A stretch of DNA of 30,580 nt from Streptomyces sp. NRRL WC-3626 (GCF_000718785.1 NZ_JOCA01000038.1:1-30580), one strand, 5' to 3'. Shown: positions 7,569 to 16,291, numbered from the stretch's first letter. A program made the numbers and translations. Notes: generated by a model not told the origin, from the letters alone.

Positions 7569-9173
7569 TCACGTCGTCAGGTCCCGCCGTCGTACCCCGG
7601 CCAGTCCCGCCGCCGTCAGTCCCGCCGCGAGCGCGGTGAGGACCAGGAGCGGCGGCCATGCCATCTCCCCGCCCGGCAGCTTCGGCAGATGGCCGAAGGG
7701 GGACAGGTCCAGCACCGCGGCCGGTACGTCCAGTGCCGGGCCGACCCAGCCGATCAGCAGGACCGCCCCGGCCACGCCCCACGCCGCCGTCGCCGCCCGG
7801 GGCGTCAGTCCGTAGAGCAGGACCGCGATCCCGCCGGTCACCCACACCGCCGGGACCTGCACCAGACACGCGCCGATGATCGCGCCCGCCCGTTCGCCGT
7901 GACCGAGCGCGAGGCCCGCGCCCGCGAGCAGCATCAGCAGCACCGTCCCGCCGAACGCGACCGCCAGATGCCCGGCCGCCCAGCGCAGCCGTCCGACCGC
8001 CCCCGCGAGGACCGGTTCGGCCCGCCCCGAGGTCTCCTCGCCGTGCAGCCGCAGTACCGAGGACACGATGTACAGCGCGGCCACCAGGCCCAGCATCCCG
8101 GCCATCGCCGCGAGGAACGTGTCCGTCAGCCCCGACCGCCCGCCCATCCGCCGGAACATCTCCCGGGCGCTCTCGTTGTCGCCGACCAGTTCGGCCGCCC
8201 CGTCCGCCATCCCGCCGTACGCCAGCCCCGCCAGCAGGAAGCCGGCGCTCCAGCCGAGCACACCGCCCCGCTGCAGCCGCCATGCCAGCGCCCCCGCGCT
8301 CCGCAGCCGGCCCGCGGCAGGTCCGGGACGGCTCGGCAGGAAGCTCATGCCGAGATCCCGGCGGCCGGCGAGCGCGTACGCCACGGCCCCCTGCGCCAGC
8401 GCCGCGCCCGCGAACAGGCCCAGCACCCACCACCGTTCACCGGCGTACGCCCGCAGATTCGTCAGCCAGCCGAGCGGTGACACCCACGTCAGCGGTGACG
8501 AGCCGTCGTCCGTCGCCGCGTCACCCGCCGCCCGCAGCACGAACGCGGCACCCAGCACCCCGGCCGTCAGCCCCCGTGCGAGGCGCGCGCTCTCCGTCAG
8601 CTGGGCCACGATCGCCGCCGTCGTCGCGAAGACCATGCCCACGCCCGCGAGCCCCAGCCCGAACGCCACCGCCCCGGCGGCGCCCTGCCCGGCCAGCCCG
8701 GCCGCCACCAGCAGTGCCAGCGCCCCGTTCGCGACGGCCGCCGCGAGCAGCGCCGCCGTGAGCGAGGCCCTGCGGCCCACCATCCCGGACGCCACCATCT
8801 CCTGACGCCCGCTCTCCTCCTCGTCACGGGTGTGCCGTACGACGACCAGCAGACCGACGACGGCGGCCAGCGCACCCGCGTACACCCCGGCCCGCCAGGC
8901 GGTCAGCGCGCCGAGGGAGTCGCCGAGGACGGGCCCGACCATGGCCCGCAGGGAGGAGTTCGTGGCCATCCGCGCCACCAGATCGGCGCGTTCGGCGGCG
9001 GTGCCGTACAGGCTCTTCAGCGTGTTCGGCATCGACAGCACCATCAGCGTGTTCACCCCGACCCAGACCGGGATCATCACCCGGTCCCGGCGCAGCGCGA
9101 AGCGCAGCAGGACGCCGGTGCCGGCGAGCTGTCGCGCGGTGGTGGGCCGTACGGCGAAGTCGGCGGCGCTCAT
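7569..9173 (-). CDS. ABC-2 type exporter permease (large, polyketide-antibiotic-exporter-like)
   Basis: A 534-residue polytopic protein with roughly twelve hydrophobic segments, starting [20 protein letters not shown]. The ATG at 9173 lies inside the 4-base overlap with the ATPase gene stop, so the pair is coupled. The size and the two-half layout fit the permeases described as exporters of polyketide antibiotics (a double-length ABC-2 membrane subunit), not the usual six-helix ABC-2 subunit. Substrate cannot be read; drug or membrane-active compound efflux is the common role. The frame continues upstream into the ATPase region without a start that makes sense, so the shorter reading is used. 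Confidence 0.88.
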   Translation of the reverse strand: MSAADFAVRPTTARQLAGTGVLLRFALRRDRVMIPVWVGVNTLMVLSMPNTLKSLYGTAAERADLVARMATNSSLRAMVGPVLGDSLGALTAWRAGVYAGALAAVVGLLVVVRHTRDEEESGRQEMVASGMVGRRASLTAALLAAAVANGALALLVAAGLAGQGAAGAVAFGLGLAGVGMVFATTAAIVAQLTESARLARGLTAGVLGAAFVLRAAGDAATDDGSSPLTWVSPLGWLTNLRAYAGERWWVLGLFAGAALAQGAVAYALAGRRDLGMSFLPSRPGPAAGRLRSAGALAWRLQRGGVLGWSAGFLLAGLAYGGMADGAAELVGDNESAREMFRRMGGRSGLTDTFLAAMAGMLGLVAALYIVSSVLRLHGEETSGRAEPVLAGAVGRLRWAAGHLAVAFGGTVLLMLLAGAGLALGHGERAGAIIGACLVQVPAVWVTGGIAVLLYGLTPRAATAAWGVAGAVLLIGWVGPALDVPAAVLDLSPFGHLPKLPGGEMAWPPLLVLTALAAGLTAAGLAGVRRRDLTT

Positions 9174-10066
9174 CGGGCGGTCACCTCGTCCTGGTAGTGC
9201 CGCAGGAACAGTTCCTCCAGCGTGGGCGGGGTGGAGGTCAGCGACCGCACGCCCGACGCGCTCAGCGAGCGCAGTACCGCGTCCAGCTTGTCGGTGTCCA
9301 CCTGGAGCCGGACCCGGTGGCCCTGGACGTCGAGGCCGTGCACACCGGGCAGCGCGGCGAGACCGTTCGGCGGCCCGGCGAGTTCGGCGCTGACGCTCGT
9401 CCGGGTCAGATGCCGCAGCTCGGCGAGCGAACCGCTCTCCACGGTGGTCCCCCTGCGGATGATGCTGACCCGGTCGCAGAGCTCCTCCACCTCGCTGAGG
9501 AGGTGCGAGGACAGCAGTACGGTCCGCCCGCGCTCCCGCTGCTCGGCGACACAGCGCTGGAAGACCTCCTCCATCAGCGGGTCCAGGCCCGACGTCGGCT
9601 CGTCCAGGATCAGCAGATCGACGTCGGAGGCGAACGCGGCGACCAGGGCCACCTTCTGCCGGTTGCCCTTGGAGTACGTCCGGCCCTTCTTCGTCGGGTC
9701 CAGCTCGAACCGCTCGACCAGTTCGTCCCGCCGGTGCGGGTCCAGGCCTCCGCGCAGCCTGCCGAACAGGTCGATGACCTCGCCCCCGGACAGATTGCGC
9801 CACAGCGTCACGTCACCGGGCACATAGGCGATACGGCGGTGGATCTCCACGGCGTCCGTCCACGGGTCCCGGCCGAGCACCTGGGCGGCGCCGGCGTCGG
9901 CGCGCAGCATGCCGAGCAGGACGCGGATGGTGGTGGACTTCCCGGAGCCGTTGGGCCCGAGGAAGCCGTGGACCTCGCCGGTCTCGACGCTCAGGTCGAG
10001 ACCGTCCAGCGCGTGGGTCCGGCCGAACGACTTGTGCAGTCCGGACACGGTGATGGCCTTCGTCAT
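9170..10066 (-). CDS. ABC exporter ATP-binding subunit
   Basis: A 298-residue nucleotide-binding subunit. Walker A is GPNGSGKST (about 37-45), the signature is the YSKGNRQK variant typical of DrrA/CcmA-like exporters, Walker B with the catalytic Glu is [13 protein letters not shown], and the switch His is in LSSHLL. The C-terminal 80 residues form the accessory domain seen in drug-exporter ATPases. The start is ATG at 10066; a promoter ends 7 bases before it, so the transcript may be leaderless. It pairs with the permease at 7569-9173 and is divergent from a MarR/GbsR-like regulator that probably controls it. Confidence 0.95.
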   Translation of the reverse strand: MTKAITVSGLHKSFGRTHALDGLDLSVETGEVHGFLGPNGSGKSTTIRVLLGMLRADAGAAQVLGRDPWTDAVEIHRRIAYVPGDVTLWRNLSGGEVIDLFGRLRGGLDPHRRDELVERFELDPTKKGRTYSKGNRQKVALVAAFASDVDLLILDEPTSGLDPLMEEVFQRCVAEQRERGRTVLLSSHLLSEVEELCDRVSIIRRGTTVESGSLAELRHLTRTSVSAELAGPPNGLAALPGVHGLDVQGHRVRLQVDTDKLDAVLRSLSASGVRSLTSTPPTLEELFLRHYQDEVTAR

Positions 10067-10073
10067 GCTCCGG

Positions 10074-10102
10074 AACGTACGCTTCTTTCAGAAATTTGTG
10101 AA
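10074..10102 (-). promoter_or_regulatory. Promoter of the ABC exporter operon
   Basis: Read on the minus strand: TTCACA (10102-10097), a 17-base spacer, TACGTT (10079-10074), then 7 bases to the ATG at 10066. Spacing is ideal and predicts a leaderless transcript. The -35 lies inside the palindrome annotated at the same place. Confidence 0.55.
10087..10102. promoter_or_regulatory. Palindromic operator candidate, exporter promoter
   Basis: TTCAGAAATTTGTGAA equals its own reverse complement at 14 of 16 positions; only positions 5 and 12 break symmetry. It covers the exporter -35 and part of the spacer. Its A+T content stands out sharply from the surrounding DNA. MarR-type dimers bind palindromes of this size, and the adjacent divergent gene encodes such a protein. 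Confidence 0.6.
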
Positions 10103-10119
10103 GTTAAGGAACCGTATAA

Positions 10120-10138
10120 ATCGAGGGTTAGACTCGAT
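10120..10138. promoter_or_regulatory. Second inverted repeat, over the regulator's -10
   Basis: ATCGAG-N7-CTCGAT is a perfect 6-bp inverted repeat. It overlaps TAGACT (10129-10134), the best -10 candidate for the regulator gene, with TTAAGG about 19 bases upstream as a possible -35. It is a possible autoregulation site. Confidence 0.4.
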
Positions 10139-10180
10139 CCGAGGCAGCCACGGCGTGTGAGCAGGGGAGATGGTCGGAGC

Positions 10181-10678
10181 ATGGCGGAGGCGAGCGGGAC
10201 GGCCCGGGACCCGGAGGCGGTCTCACGCTTCGTGGAGCACTTCGCGGCCCAGCTGGTCGAGGCCGGCCTGGCCCGTATGCCGGCCCGCGTCTTCGCGGCC
10301 CTGCTCGCCTCCGACGCCGGCGTCCTGACCTCCGCCGAACTCGGCGAACAGCTCAAGATCTCCCCGGCCGCGGTCTCCGGCGCGGTGCGCTACCTCTCCC
10401 AGGTCCACATGGTGTCCCGCGAACGCGAGCCCGGCTCCCGCCGCGAGCGCTACCGGGTCCACGGCGACCAGTGGTACGAGGCCCTCACCAACCGCGAGGC
10501 CATCATCAAACGCTGGGAGGACGCCCTCCGCGAAGGCGTCACCAGCCTGGGCGCGCACACCCCGGCGGGCCGCCGTCTGGAGGAGACGCTCGCCTTCTTC
10601 GAGTTCGTCGAGAAGGAGGTCGAGACGATGATGGACCGCTGGCGGGCGCATCGGGAGAAGCGGTTCGGGCGGGGGTGA
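10181..10678 (+). CDS. MarR/GbsR-family transcriptional regulator
   Basis: A 165-residue protein with a winged helix-turn-helix at about residues 28-100: MPARVFAALLASDAGVLTSAEL, then LKISPAAVSGAVRYLSQ as the recognition helix region, then a wing rich in Arg and Glu (REREPGSRRERY). A long C-terminal helix gives the dimerisation arm (residues 110-160). This fits the GbsR branch of the MarR superfamily often found next to ABC exporters in Streptomyces. The start is the ATG at 10181; open frame upstream lies inside the divergent gene region and is not used. It most likely represses the divergent exporter operon and perhaps itself; the ligand is probably a compound the exporter removes. Confidence 0.9.
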   Translation: MAEASGTARDPEAVSRFVEHFAAQLVEAGLARMPARVFAALLASDAGVLTSAELGEQLKISPAAVSGAVRYLSQVHMVSREREPGSRRERYRVHGDQWYEALTNREAIIKRWEDALREGVTSLGAHTPAGRRLEETLAFFEFVEKEVETMMDRWRAHREKRFGRG

Positions 10679-10691
10679 CACACGGCCGCGG

Positions 10692-11564
10692 CTACCGCAC
10701 CGGCACCGTGAGCCCCCAGGCGCCCTCCCGTACCACCCACGTCCGGGTCCCCACCGGGCCCGACACCACCGCGTCCGCGCGGTAGCGGAAGTGGGCGCCC
10801 GACACCGTCACCGTGCGGGCCCGGGCCAGCAGGGGGGACGCCTCCGCGCCGACCGACGCCGGGCGTACCTCCACCCGGGCCGTTCCGGAAGTGTCCGGGA
10901 CGACCGAGACGCACTCCACGGGCTGGCCCAGATCGACGAGCGTGGCCCCGTCCACCTCCACCCGCAGCCGCGCCGGCCCCGCCTCGGGAGCGGAGACGGA
11001 ACCGGACGGCCTGGCCGGCACCAGCGTCCGTACGAGCGACCGGCACGTCCGCAGCCACGGATGCCCCGCCTCACCGCCCGCCTCCGGCATCCCCGCCGGG
11101 CCCCCGAGCGGCGGGATGCGCAGCGCGCCCAGCACCACCCCGTCGCTGTCGTCGACCAGCAGATCCATCCGCCGCTCCGCCCCGTCCAGCACGGCCCGCG
11201 CCGCCGCCACCGCCCCCGCCGGCACCCCCAGCGACCGGGCGAGGGAGACCGCACTCCCCACCGGCACCAGCGACAGCGCGCAGCCGGCCAGCTCCCGCTG
11301 CCGGTGCAGCAGCGTCACCGCCCGCACCAGCGCACGGTCGTCGCCGACCACCACCGGCCGCCGCGACCCGCGCCGCGCCAGCGCCCGCGCGAACTCCTCC
11401 GCACTGTCCGGCAGACACACCTTCGTCCCCGCCGCACCCGCGCCGAGCACGTCTTTCGCGATGCGGACGGACTCCCCGTCCGTCCGCCGGGCGACCGGAT
11501 CGATGACCACCAGGAGCTGATCGGACGTAGCGGATGAGGTCCTGGAAGTCGCCACCTCGGCCAT
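10692..11564 (-). CDS. Diacylglycerol-kinase-fold protein with degenerate active site
   Basis: A 290-residue protein with ATG at 11564, preceded by GAGGAAG on the minus strand. The layout follows the diacylglycerol/sphingosine/NAD kinase fold: an N-terminal Rossmann-like half (QLLVVIDPVARRTDG, VVVGDDRALVRAVTLLHRQ, LSLVPVGSAVSLARSLGVP) and a C-terminal beta-sandwich (about residues 150-290). In active members the loop reads GGDGT and the next motif PxGTxNDFAR; here these are VGDDR and PVGSAVSLAR. Both nucleotide-binding signatures are therefore altered, so it may bind a lipid or nucleotide without phosphorylating it. It is divergent from purA; a functional link is not evident. Confidence 0.7.
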   Translation of the reverse strand: MAEVATSRTSSATSDQLLVVIDPVARRTDGESVRIAKDVLGAGAAGTKVCLPDSAEEFARALARRGSRRPVVVGDDRALVRAVTLLHRQRELAGCALSLVPVGSAVSLARSLGVPAGAVAAARAVLDGAERRMDLLVDDSDGVVLGALRIPPLGGPAGMPEAGGEAGHPWLRTCRSLVRTLVPARPSGSVSAPEAGPARLRVEVDGATLVDLGQPVECVSVVPDTSGTARVEVRPASVGAEASPLLARARTVTVSGAHFRYRADAVVSGPVGTRTWVVREGAWGLTVPVR

Positions 11565-11580
11565 GCCTCGCTTCCTCGGG

Positions 11581-11586
11581 TAGCAT
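11581..11586 (+). promoter_or_regulatory. Candidate -10 box for purA
   Basis: TAGCAT fits TANNNT and would start a transcript near 11593, just before a strong hairpin. No good -35 lies at the normal distance. Confidence 0.35.
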
Positions 11587-11597
11587 CTTTGTGCAAG

Positions 11598-11625
11598 AGC
11601 CCCTTGCGCTGTTGCGCCAGGGGCT
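11598..11625 (+). promoter_or_regulatory. Hairpin in the purA leader
   Basis: AGCCCCTTGCGC (11598-11609), loop TGTT, GCGCCAGGGGCT (11614-11625): 11 of 12 positions pair. It lies about 125 bases ahead of the purA start and is followed by TCGTCTATTCC. It may be a transcription attenuator, an mRNA-stabilising stem or a site for a regulatory protein. It could also block readthrough. Confidence 0.55.
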
Positions 11626-11751
11626 TCGTCTATTCCGGGGCATCCGGTCCGACGGTTGGCGGCCAACGGTGGTCGTCGCGGTGCACGCGGCGGAGAATCT
11701 CCGTGTGCGCCCTGACCTTGGACATGCCCCGCCCGGAAGGGGTGTACGCGC

Positions 11752-13035
11752 GTGCCCGCACTTGTGCTGCTCGGTGCTCAGTGGGGTGACGAAGGCAAGG
11801 GAAAGGCGACGGACCTGCTCGGTGGCTCCGTCGACTATGTGGTGCGCTACCAAGGCGGCAACAACGCCGGCCACACGGTAGTCGTGGGCGACCAGAAGTA
11901 CGCCCTCCACCTGCTCCCTTCCGGAATCCTGTCCCCCGGCTGCACGCCGGTCATCGGCAACGGCGTCGTCGTCGACCCGTCGGTCCTGCTCTCCGAGCTG
12001 AGCGGTCTGAACGAGCGCGGCGTCGACACGTCGAAGCTCCTGCTCAGCGGAAACGCTCACATCATCACGCCGTACAACGTGACGGTGGACAAGGTCACGG
12101 AGCGCTTCCTCGGCAAGCGCAAGATCGGGACCACGGGCCGGGGCATCGGCCCGACCTACGCCGACAAGATCAACCGCGTCGGCATCCGCGTCCAGGACCT
12201 GTACGACGAGTCGATCCTCACCCAGAAGGTGGAGGCGGCCCTCGACGCCAAGAACCAGATGCTCACCAAGCTCTACAACCGGCGCGCGATCGCCGTGGAG
12301 CAGGTGGTCGAGGAACTGCTGGGCTACGCCGACAAGCTCGCCCCGTACGTCTCCGACACGGTGCTGGTGCTCAACGAGGCGCTGGAGCAGGACAAGGTGG
12401 TCCTCTTCGAGGGCGGCCAGGGCACGCTCCTCGACATCGACCACGGCACGTACCCCTTCGTCACCTCCTCCAACCCGACCGCGGGCGGCGCCTGCACGGG
12501 CGCGGGCGTGGGCCCGACGAAGATCAGCCGGGTCATCGGCATCCTCAAGGCGTACACGACCCGCGTCGGCGCCGGCCCGTTCCCGACCGAGCTGTTCGAC
12601 GAGGACGGCGAGGCGCTGCGCCGCATCGGCGGCGAGCGCGGTGTCACCACCGGCCGCGACCGCCGCTGCGGCTGGTTCGACGCGGTGATCGCCCGCTACG
12701 CCACCCGCGTCAACGGCCTCACCGACTTCTTCCTCACCAAGCTCGACGTCCTCACCGGCTGGGAACAGATCCCGGTCTGCGTGGCGTACGAGATCGACGG
12801 CCGGCGCGTCGAGGAACTCCCGTACTCGCAGACGGACTTCCACCACGCGAAGCCGGTCTACGAGATGCTCCCGGGCTGGAGCGAGGACATCAGCAAGGCG
12901 AAGTCCTTCTCCGACCTCCCGAAGAACGCCCAGGCGTACGTCAAGGCCCTGGAGGAGATGTCCGGCGCCCCGATCTCCGCGATCGGCGTGGGTCCGGGCC
13001 GCACCGAGACGATCGAGATCAACTCGTTCCTGTAG
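11752..13035 (+). CDS. purA: Adenylosuccinate synthetase
   Basis: A 427-residue enzyme that joins IMP and aspartate with GTP to make adenylosuccinate, the first committed step from IMP to AMP. The N-terminal signature is [11 protein letters not shown] (P-loop and catalytic Asp/His region). Other conserved blocks include [45 protein letters not shown] and the GTP-specificity segment TKLDVLTG. The length is normal for bacteria. GTG start at 11752 with GGAAGGGG upstream. It is monocistronic here: a structured leader precedes it and a strong terminator starts 10 bases after its stop. Confidence 0.99.
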   Translation: MPALVLLGAQWGDEGKGKATDLLGGSVDYVVRYQGGNNAGHTVVVGDQKYALHLLPSGILSPGCTPVIGNGVVVDPSVLLSELSGLNERGVDTSKLLLSGNAHIITPYNVTVDKVTERFLGKRKIGTTGRGIGPTYADKINRVGIRVQDLYDESILTQKVEAALDAKNQMLTKLYNRRAIAVEQVVEELLGYADKLAPYVSDTVLVLNEALEQDKVVLFEGGQGTLLDIDHGTYPFVTSSNPTAGGACTGAGVGPTKISRVIGILKAYTTRVGAGPFPTELFDEDGEALRRIGGERGVTTGRDRRCGWFDAVIARYATRVNGLTDFFLTKLDVLTGWEQIPVCVAYEIDGRRVEELPYSQTDFHHAKPVYEMLPGWSEDISKAKSFSDLPKNAQAYVKALEEMSGAPISAIGVGPGRTETIEINSFL

Positions 13036-13044
13036 TACGGCGAA

Positions 13045-13081
13045 CCGTCCGCCGGCGCCCCGCACGGGCGCCGGCGGACGG
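13045..13081. terminator. Strong terminator after purA
   Basis: A perfect 16-bp stem: CCGTCCGCCGGCGCCC (13045-13060), loop CGCAC, and its exact complement (13066-13081). No U tract follows, as is common in Streptomyces. The convergent gene ends 62 bases away, so it may act in both directions. Confidence 0.85.
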
Positions 13082-13142
13082 CGGACCCGCGCTCCTGGAC
13101 GCCGAGGAGCCGCGGAAGGGGCTTCTCGTGCCGCGGTGGGCC

Positions 13143-13814
13143 TCAGCTGAAGACGATCATCGAGCCCTGGGCCAGGCTCCGGGTCGCCGCCGCGTGCAGG
13201 CCGAGCCAGACGTGGCGCTCGCGGGCGAAGGGGCTGGGGTCGTAGGGGGCGGGGACGGCCGGTTCCTCGAGTTCGGTCGGGCCGTGCGGGGGTTCCGGCG
13301 CGGCCGGGGGGTTCGCCGGGTCGATGCCGATGGACGGGGCCACCAGCTCCAGCTCCCGGAGCAGGGCGTGGGAGGAGCCCAACGGGCCGCCGCCCGCCAG
13401 GAGTTCGTCGTTGGCGAGGGGGTGGGGGAAGTCGACGGGAACGTACGCGCCCGCGTGGTCGTAGTGCCACACCAAATGGGCCTGCTGGGCCGTCGTCTCG
13501 AACATCTCCAGCAACTGCTCGTAGTCGCCGCCCAGTTCGTCCACCGGCGTGACCGGCAGCCCGCACACCTGGAGCAGATACACCCGCCGCAGGAAGTGCA
13601 GCGCGTCGTAGTCGAAACCCGCGACCGGAGCCACCTCGCCGGTCAGTCCCGGCATGTACTGGTACACCGGCACCGGCGGCAGACCGGCCTCGGCGAGCAC
13701 CCCGTTGTACTGCGCGAGTTCCTCGGCGAACGGATTGTCGGGCGTATGGCACAACACGTCGACGAGCGGTACCAGCCACAGGTCACAGGCCAAAGAGAGC
13801 TCCTCACACAGCAC
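13143..13814 (-). CDS. Conserved-looking hypothetical protein
   Basis: I do not recognise this 223-residue protein. It is acidic, has no clear membrane segment or signal peptide, and contains several aromatic and proline-rich patches (PVYQYMPGLTGEVAPVAGF, AHLVWHYDHAGAYVPVDFPH) plus a Pro/Glu-rich linker near residue 170-195. Codon use is like that of its neighbours, which supports a real gene. The GTG at 13814 has no visible Shine-Dalgarno. The frame stays open upstream (LTTTDFTTTV before the GTG), and a TACGCT -10-like box lies at 13850-13845, so the real start may be a few codons earlier, at an unusual codon. It follows the GntR gene on the same strand with a 94-base gap. Confidence 0.65.
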   Translation of the reverse strand: MLCEELSLACDLWLVPLVDVLCHTPDNPFAEELAQYNGVLAEAGLPPVPVYQYMPGLTGEVAPVAGFDYDALHFLRRVYLLQVCGLPVTPVDELGGDYEQLLEMFETTAQQAHLVWHYDHAGAYVPVDFPHPLANDELLAGGGPLGSSHALLRELELVAPSIGIDPANPPAAPEPPHGPTELEEPAVPAPYDPSPFARERHVWLGLHAAATRSLAQGSMIVFS

Positions 13815-13908
13815 GGTCGTCGTGAAGTCGGTCGTGGTCAGGAAAGCGTATCGGCGCCCGGCGCGGGCGGCTCCCCCCGTGCCGGTCCCTTACCCACACC
13901 GCCGCCCG

Positions 13909-14598
13909 TCAGCCCTCCACGAGGGAGAGCCAGTCCGCGTTGTACGACTCGGCGATCGCACGCGCCGTATCGATGTCGCGGCGCGACAGCGCGTCGACCA
14001 GATCGGTGTGCCGGTCCCACAGCCGGCCCCGCGGATCGGGCAGCCGCCGCAGATGCTGCACCACACACACCCAGGTCTGGACGCGCAACCGGTGCAGGAA
14101 GTCGGTGAGATACGGGTTGCCGAACACGGCCCCGAGTTCGCGCCAGAACCGCAGGTCGTAGCCGATGAGGACGGTGACCTCACCGGCGAGGGCCGCACGC
14201 TGGGCCTCCTCGCCGCGTCTGCGCACCCCGGCGAGGGCGGCGGCGACGCGCGGCTCGTCCGGCCTCAGCTGCGCCAGGTGTCCGGCGGTCAGCGCCTGGA
14301 ACATCCCGTCGGTCACCAGGGTGCGGGCCTCGATCATGCCCCGGAAGTCGTCGGCGTCGTACGCGTGCACCCGGAAACCCCGGTGCTGGTCGGCGTCGAG
14401 CAGCCCCTGCGCCGACAGGTCGACCAGCGCCTCCCGGACCGGGGTCGCGGAGACGCCGTACTGGTCGGCGATCTCCTTCACGGTGAACTCCTGCCCCGGC
14501 TGGAGCCGCCCGGCCAGCACCTCGTCACGGAGCGCGTCCGCGATCTGCTGCCGCAGGGTGCTGCGGGTCACGGCGCCGTTGCCACTGAAGCCGGGCAT
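13909..14598 (-). CDS. GntR-family (FadR/FCD subgroup) transcriptional regulator
   Basis: A 229-residue regulator with the ATG at 14598 chosen (MPGFSGNG); a GAGGGAGA lies about 12 bases upstream. The frame stays open to 14661 but that start has no better ribosome site. An N-terminal winged helix (RSTLRQQIADALRDEVLAG, then EFTVKEIADQYGVSATPVREAL) is followed by an all-helical FCD ligand domain (about residues 90-225) with conserved Asp and His positions typical of metal-assisted carboxylate binding (YDLRFWREL, LWDRHTDLVDAL). Members usually repress catabolic genes and respond to organic or amino acids. The class III aminotransferase on the same strand is the natural candidate target. Confidence 0.92.
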   Translation of the reverse strand: MPGFSGNGAVTRSTLRQQIADALRDEVLAGRLQPGQEFTVKEIADQYGVSATPVREALVDLSAQGLLDADQHRGFRVHAYDADDFRGMIEARTLVTDGMFQALTAGHLAQLRPDEPRVAAALAGVRRRGEEAQRAALAGEVTVLIGYDLRFWRELGAVFGNPYLTDFLHRLRVQTWVCVVQHLRRLPDPRGRLWDRHTDLVDALSRRDIDTARAIAESYNADWLSLVEG

Positions 14599-14618
14599 GG
14601 TCGGGGCGTCTCCCTCGT

Positions 14619-14677
14619 CGCGTTCGAGTGACGTGTGCACGGATGTGTACGGGCACGACACCTTACGCGTTCGAATG
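14619..14677. promoter_or_regulatory. Direct repeats ahead of the GntR-family gene
   Basis: CGCGTTCGAGTG (14619-14630) and CGCGTTCGAATG (14666-14677) differ at one base; a looser third copy, GGGTTCGAAAGG, lies at 14687-14698. They flank a TAAGGT -10-like box on the minus strand (14665-14660). They may be binding sites for the GntR protein. Confidence 0.4.
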
Positions 14678-14694
14678 CACCCCGACGGGTTCGA

Positions 14695-14726
14695 AAGGGT
14701 GCGCGGGGAAAGCCCCGCGCACCCTT
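14695..14726 (-). terminator. Terminator of the aminotransferase gene
   Basis: A perfect 14-bp stem, AAGGGTGCGCGGGG (14695-14708), with loop AAAG and its complement (14713-14726). On the minus strand it starts 8 bases after the stop codon and the stem ends in CCCTT followed by TCGAA. It separates the aminotransferase gene from the GntR gene. Confidence 0.85.
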
Positions 14727-14734
14727 CCCCGCCG

Positions 14735-16090
14735 CTACTCCACGTAGCCGTCCGCCACCGACAGCGCCGCGTCCAGCGCCGCCAGGCCCTCCTTCAGCTC
14801 CGCCTCGCTCGCGTTGCACGGCGGCACCACATGCGTACGGTTCATGTTCACGAAGGGCCAGATCCCGGCCTCCTTCGCGGCGCCGGCGAAGGCCGCCATC
14901 GGGGCGTTCGCCTCCCCGGCCGCGTTGTACGGCACCAGCGGCTCCCGCGTCTCCCGGTTCCGCACCAGCTCCAGCGCCCAGAACATGCCGGTGCCGCGCA
15001 CCTCGCCCACGCTCGGGTGCCGCTCCGCCAGTTCCCGCAGACCGGGTCCGACGACGGACGCGCCGAGCGTCGCCGCGTTCTCGACGATCCCCTCCTCCGC
15101 CATCACCCCGATCGTCGCGACGGCGGCGGCGCAGGCGAGCGGGTGCCCCGAGTACGTCAGCCCGCCCGGGTACGGCCGCTTCGCGAACGTCTGTGCGATG
15201 GCCGCGGAGATGGCGACACCGCCCAGCGGCACATACCCGGAGTTCACACCCTTCGCGAAGGTCATCAGGTCCGGGACGACGTCGTACAGATCCGCCGCGA
15301 ACCATGTCCCGGTCCGCCCGAACCCGGCCATGACCTCGTCCAGGACGAAGACGATGCCGTGCCGGTCGCACAGCTCGCGCACCCCGGCGAGGTAACCGGG
15401 GGGCGGCGGCATGATGCCCGCCGTGCCCGGGATCGTCTCCAGGACGATCGCGGCGACGGTCCCCGGCCCCTCGAAGGCGATCGTCGTCTCCAGGTGCTCC
15501 AGCGCCCGCGCGCACTCCTGCTCCTCCGTCTCCGCGTAGAAGCGGGAGCGGTACAGGAACGGCGCCCAGAAGTGCACGACACCGGCGGTGCCGGTGTCGG
15601 AGGCCCAGCGGCGCGGGTCACCGGTGACGTTGACCGCCTGCTGGGTGCCGCCGTGGTACGAGCGGTAGGCGGAGAGCACCTTGGGGCGGCCGGTGTGCAG
15701 CCGCGCCATCCGGACGGCGTGCTCCACCGCGTCGGCCCCGCCGTTGGTGAAGAAGATCTTGTCCAGGTCGCCGGGGGTCCGCTCGGCGATCAGCCGTGCC
15801 GCCTCCGACCGCGCCTGGACCGCGAACGCGGGCGCGAACGTCGTCATCCGCGCCGCCTGCTCCTGGATCGCGGCGACCACCCTCGGATGCTGGTAGCCGA
15901 TGTTCGCGTACACCAGCCCGCTGGTGAAGTCGAGATAGCGCCGGCCGTCGTGGTCCCAGAAGTACGACCCCTCCGCTCCGGCGACGGCGAGCGGGTCGAT
16001 GAGCTCCTGGGCGGACCAGGAGTGGAACACGTGCGCACGGTCGGCGGCCTTGACGGCGGCTCCGGCCTCGGGGTTCGGCTGAGGGGTCAT
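14735..16090 (-). CDS. Class III PLP-dependent aminotransferase
   Basis: A 451-residue enzyme with fold type I, class III features: NGGADAVEHAVRMAR, the cofactor-binding SYHGGTQQAVNVTG region, VFVLDEVMAGFGRTG, and the Schiff-base Lys in LMTFAKGVNSGYVPLGGV, then TYSGHPLACAAA. It resembles omega-amino acid:pyruvate (beta-alanine or taurine type) transaminases; the substrate is not certain. The ATG at 16090 is used; a GTG 11 codons upstream is also possible and neither has a strong ribosome site. A strong terminator follows. The GntR/FCD gene lies just beyond, and the divergent gene is a membrane Ser/Thr kinase. Confidence 0.95.
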   Translation of the reverse strand: MTPQPNPEAGAAVKAADRAHVFHSWSAQELIDPLAVAGAEGSYFWDHDGRRYLDFTSGLVYANIGYQHPRVVAAIQEQAARMTTFAPAFAVQARSEAARLIAERTPGDLDKIFFTNGGADAVEHAVRMARLHTGRPKVLSAYRSYHGGTQQAVNVTGDPRRWASDTGTAGVVHFWAPFLYRSRFYAETEEQECARALEHLETTIAFEGPGTVAAIVLETIPGTAGIMPPPPGYLAGVRELCDRHGIVFVLDEVMAGFGRTGTWFAADLYDVVPDLMTFAKGVNSGYVPLGGVAISAAIAQTFAKRPYPGGLTYSGHPLACAAAVATIGVMAEEGIVENAATLGASVVGPGLRELAERHPSVGEVRGTGMFWALELVRNRETREPLVPYNAAGEANAPMAAFAGAAKEAGIWPFVNMNRTHVVPPCNASEAELKEGLAALDAALSVADGYVE

Positions 16091-16291
16091 GCCGCCGAGG
16101 GTAGGCGGGGCCGGTCCGTCCACGACATCGGCGGCCTGTCTGCGGTGGGGGACTTTCCGCGACAGGGTGTCGACAGGAGACGGACGCGTCCCCGGCCCCC
16201 TGTTACGGAACCGTAGGGGTCGCCCAGCTCATCGGTTACCGGCCCCGCACTATCCTCGGGATGTTGCTCATTGGGGGGAGGCGGCGCGGCG

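Noticed and set aside
9174..9803. Upstream in-frame extension of the ABC permease
   Set aside because: It lies wholly within the ATPase gene in another frame and encodes no transporter sequence; the ATG at 9173 in the overlap explains the gene fully.
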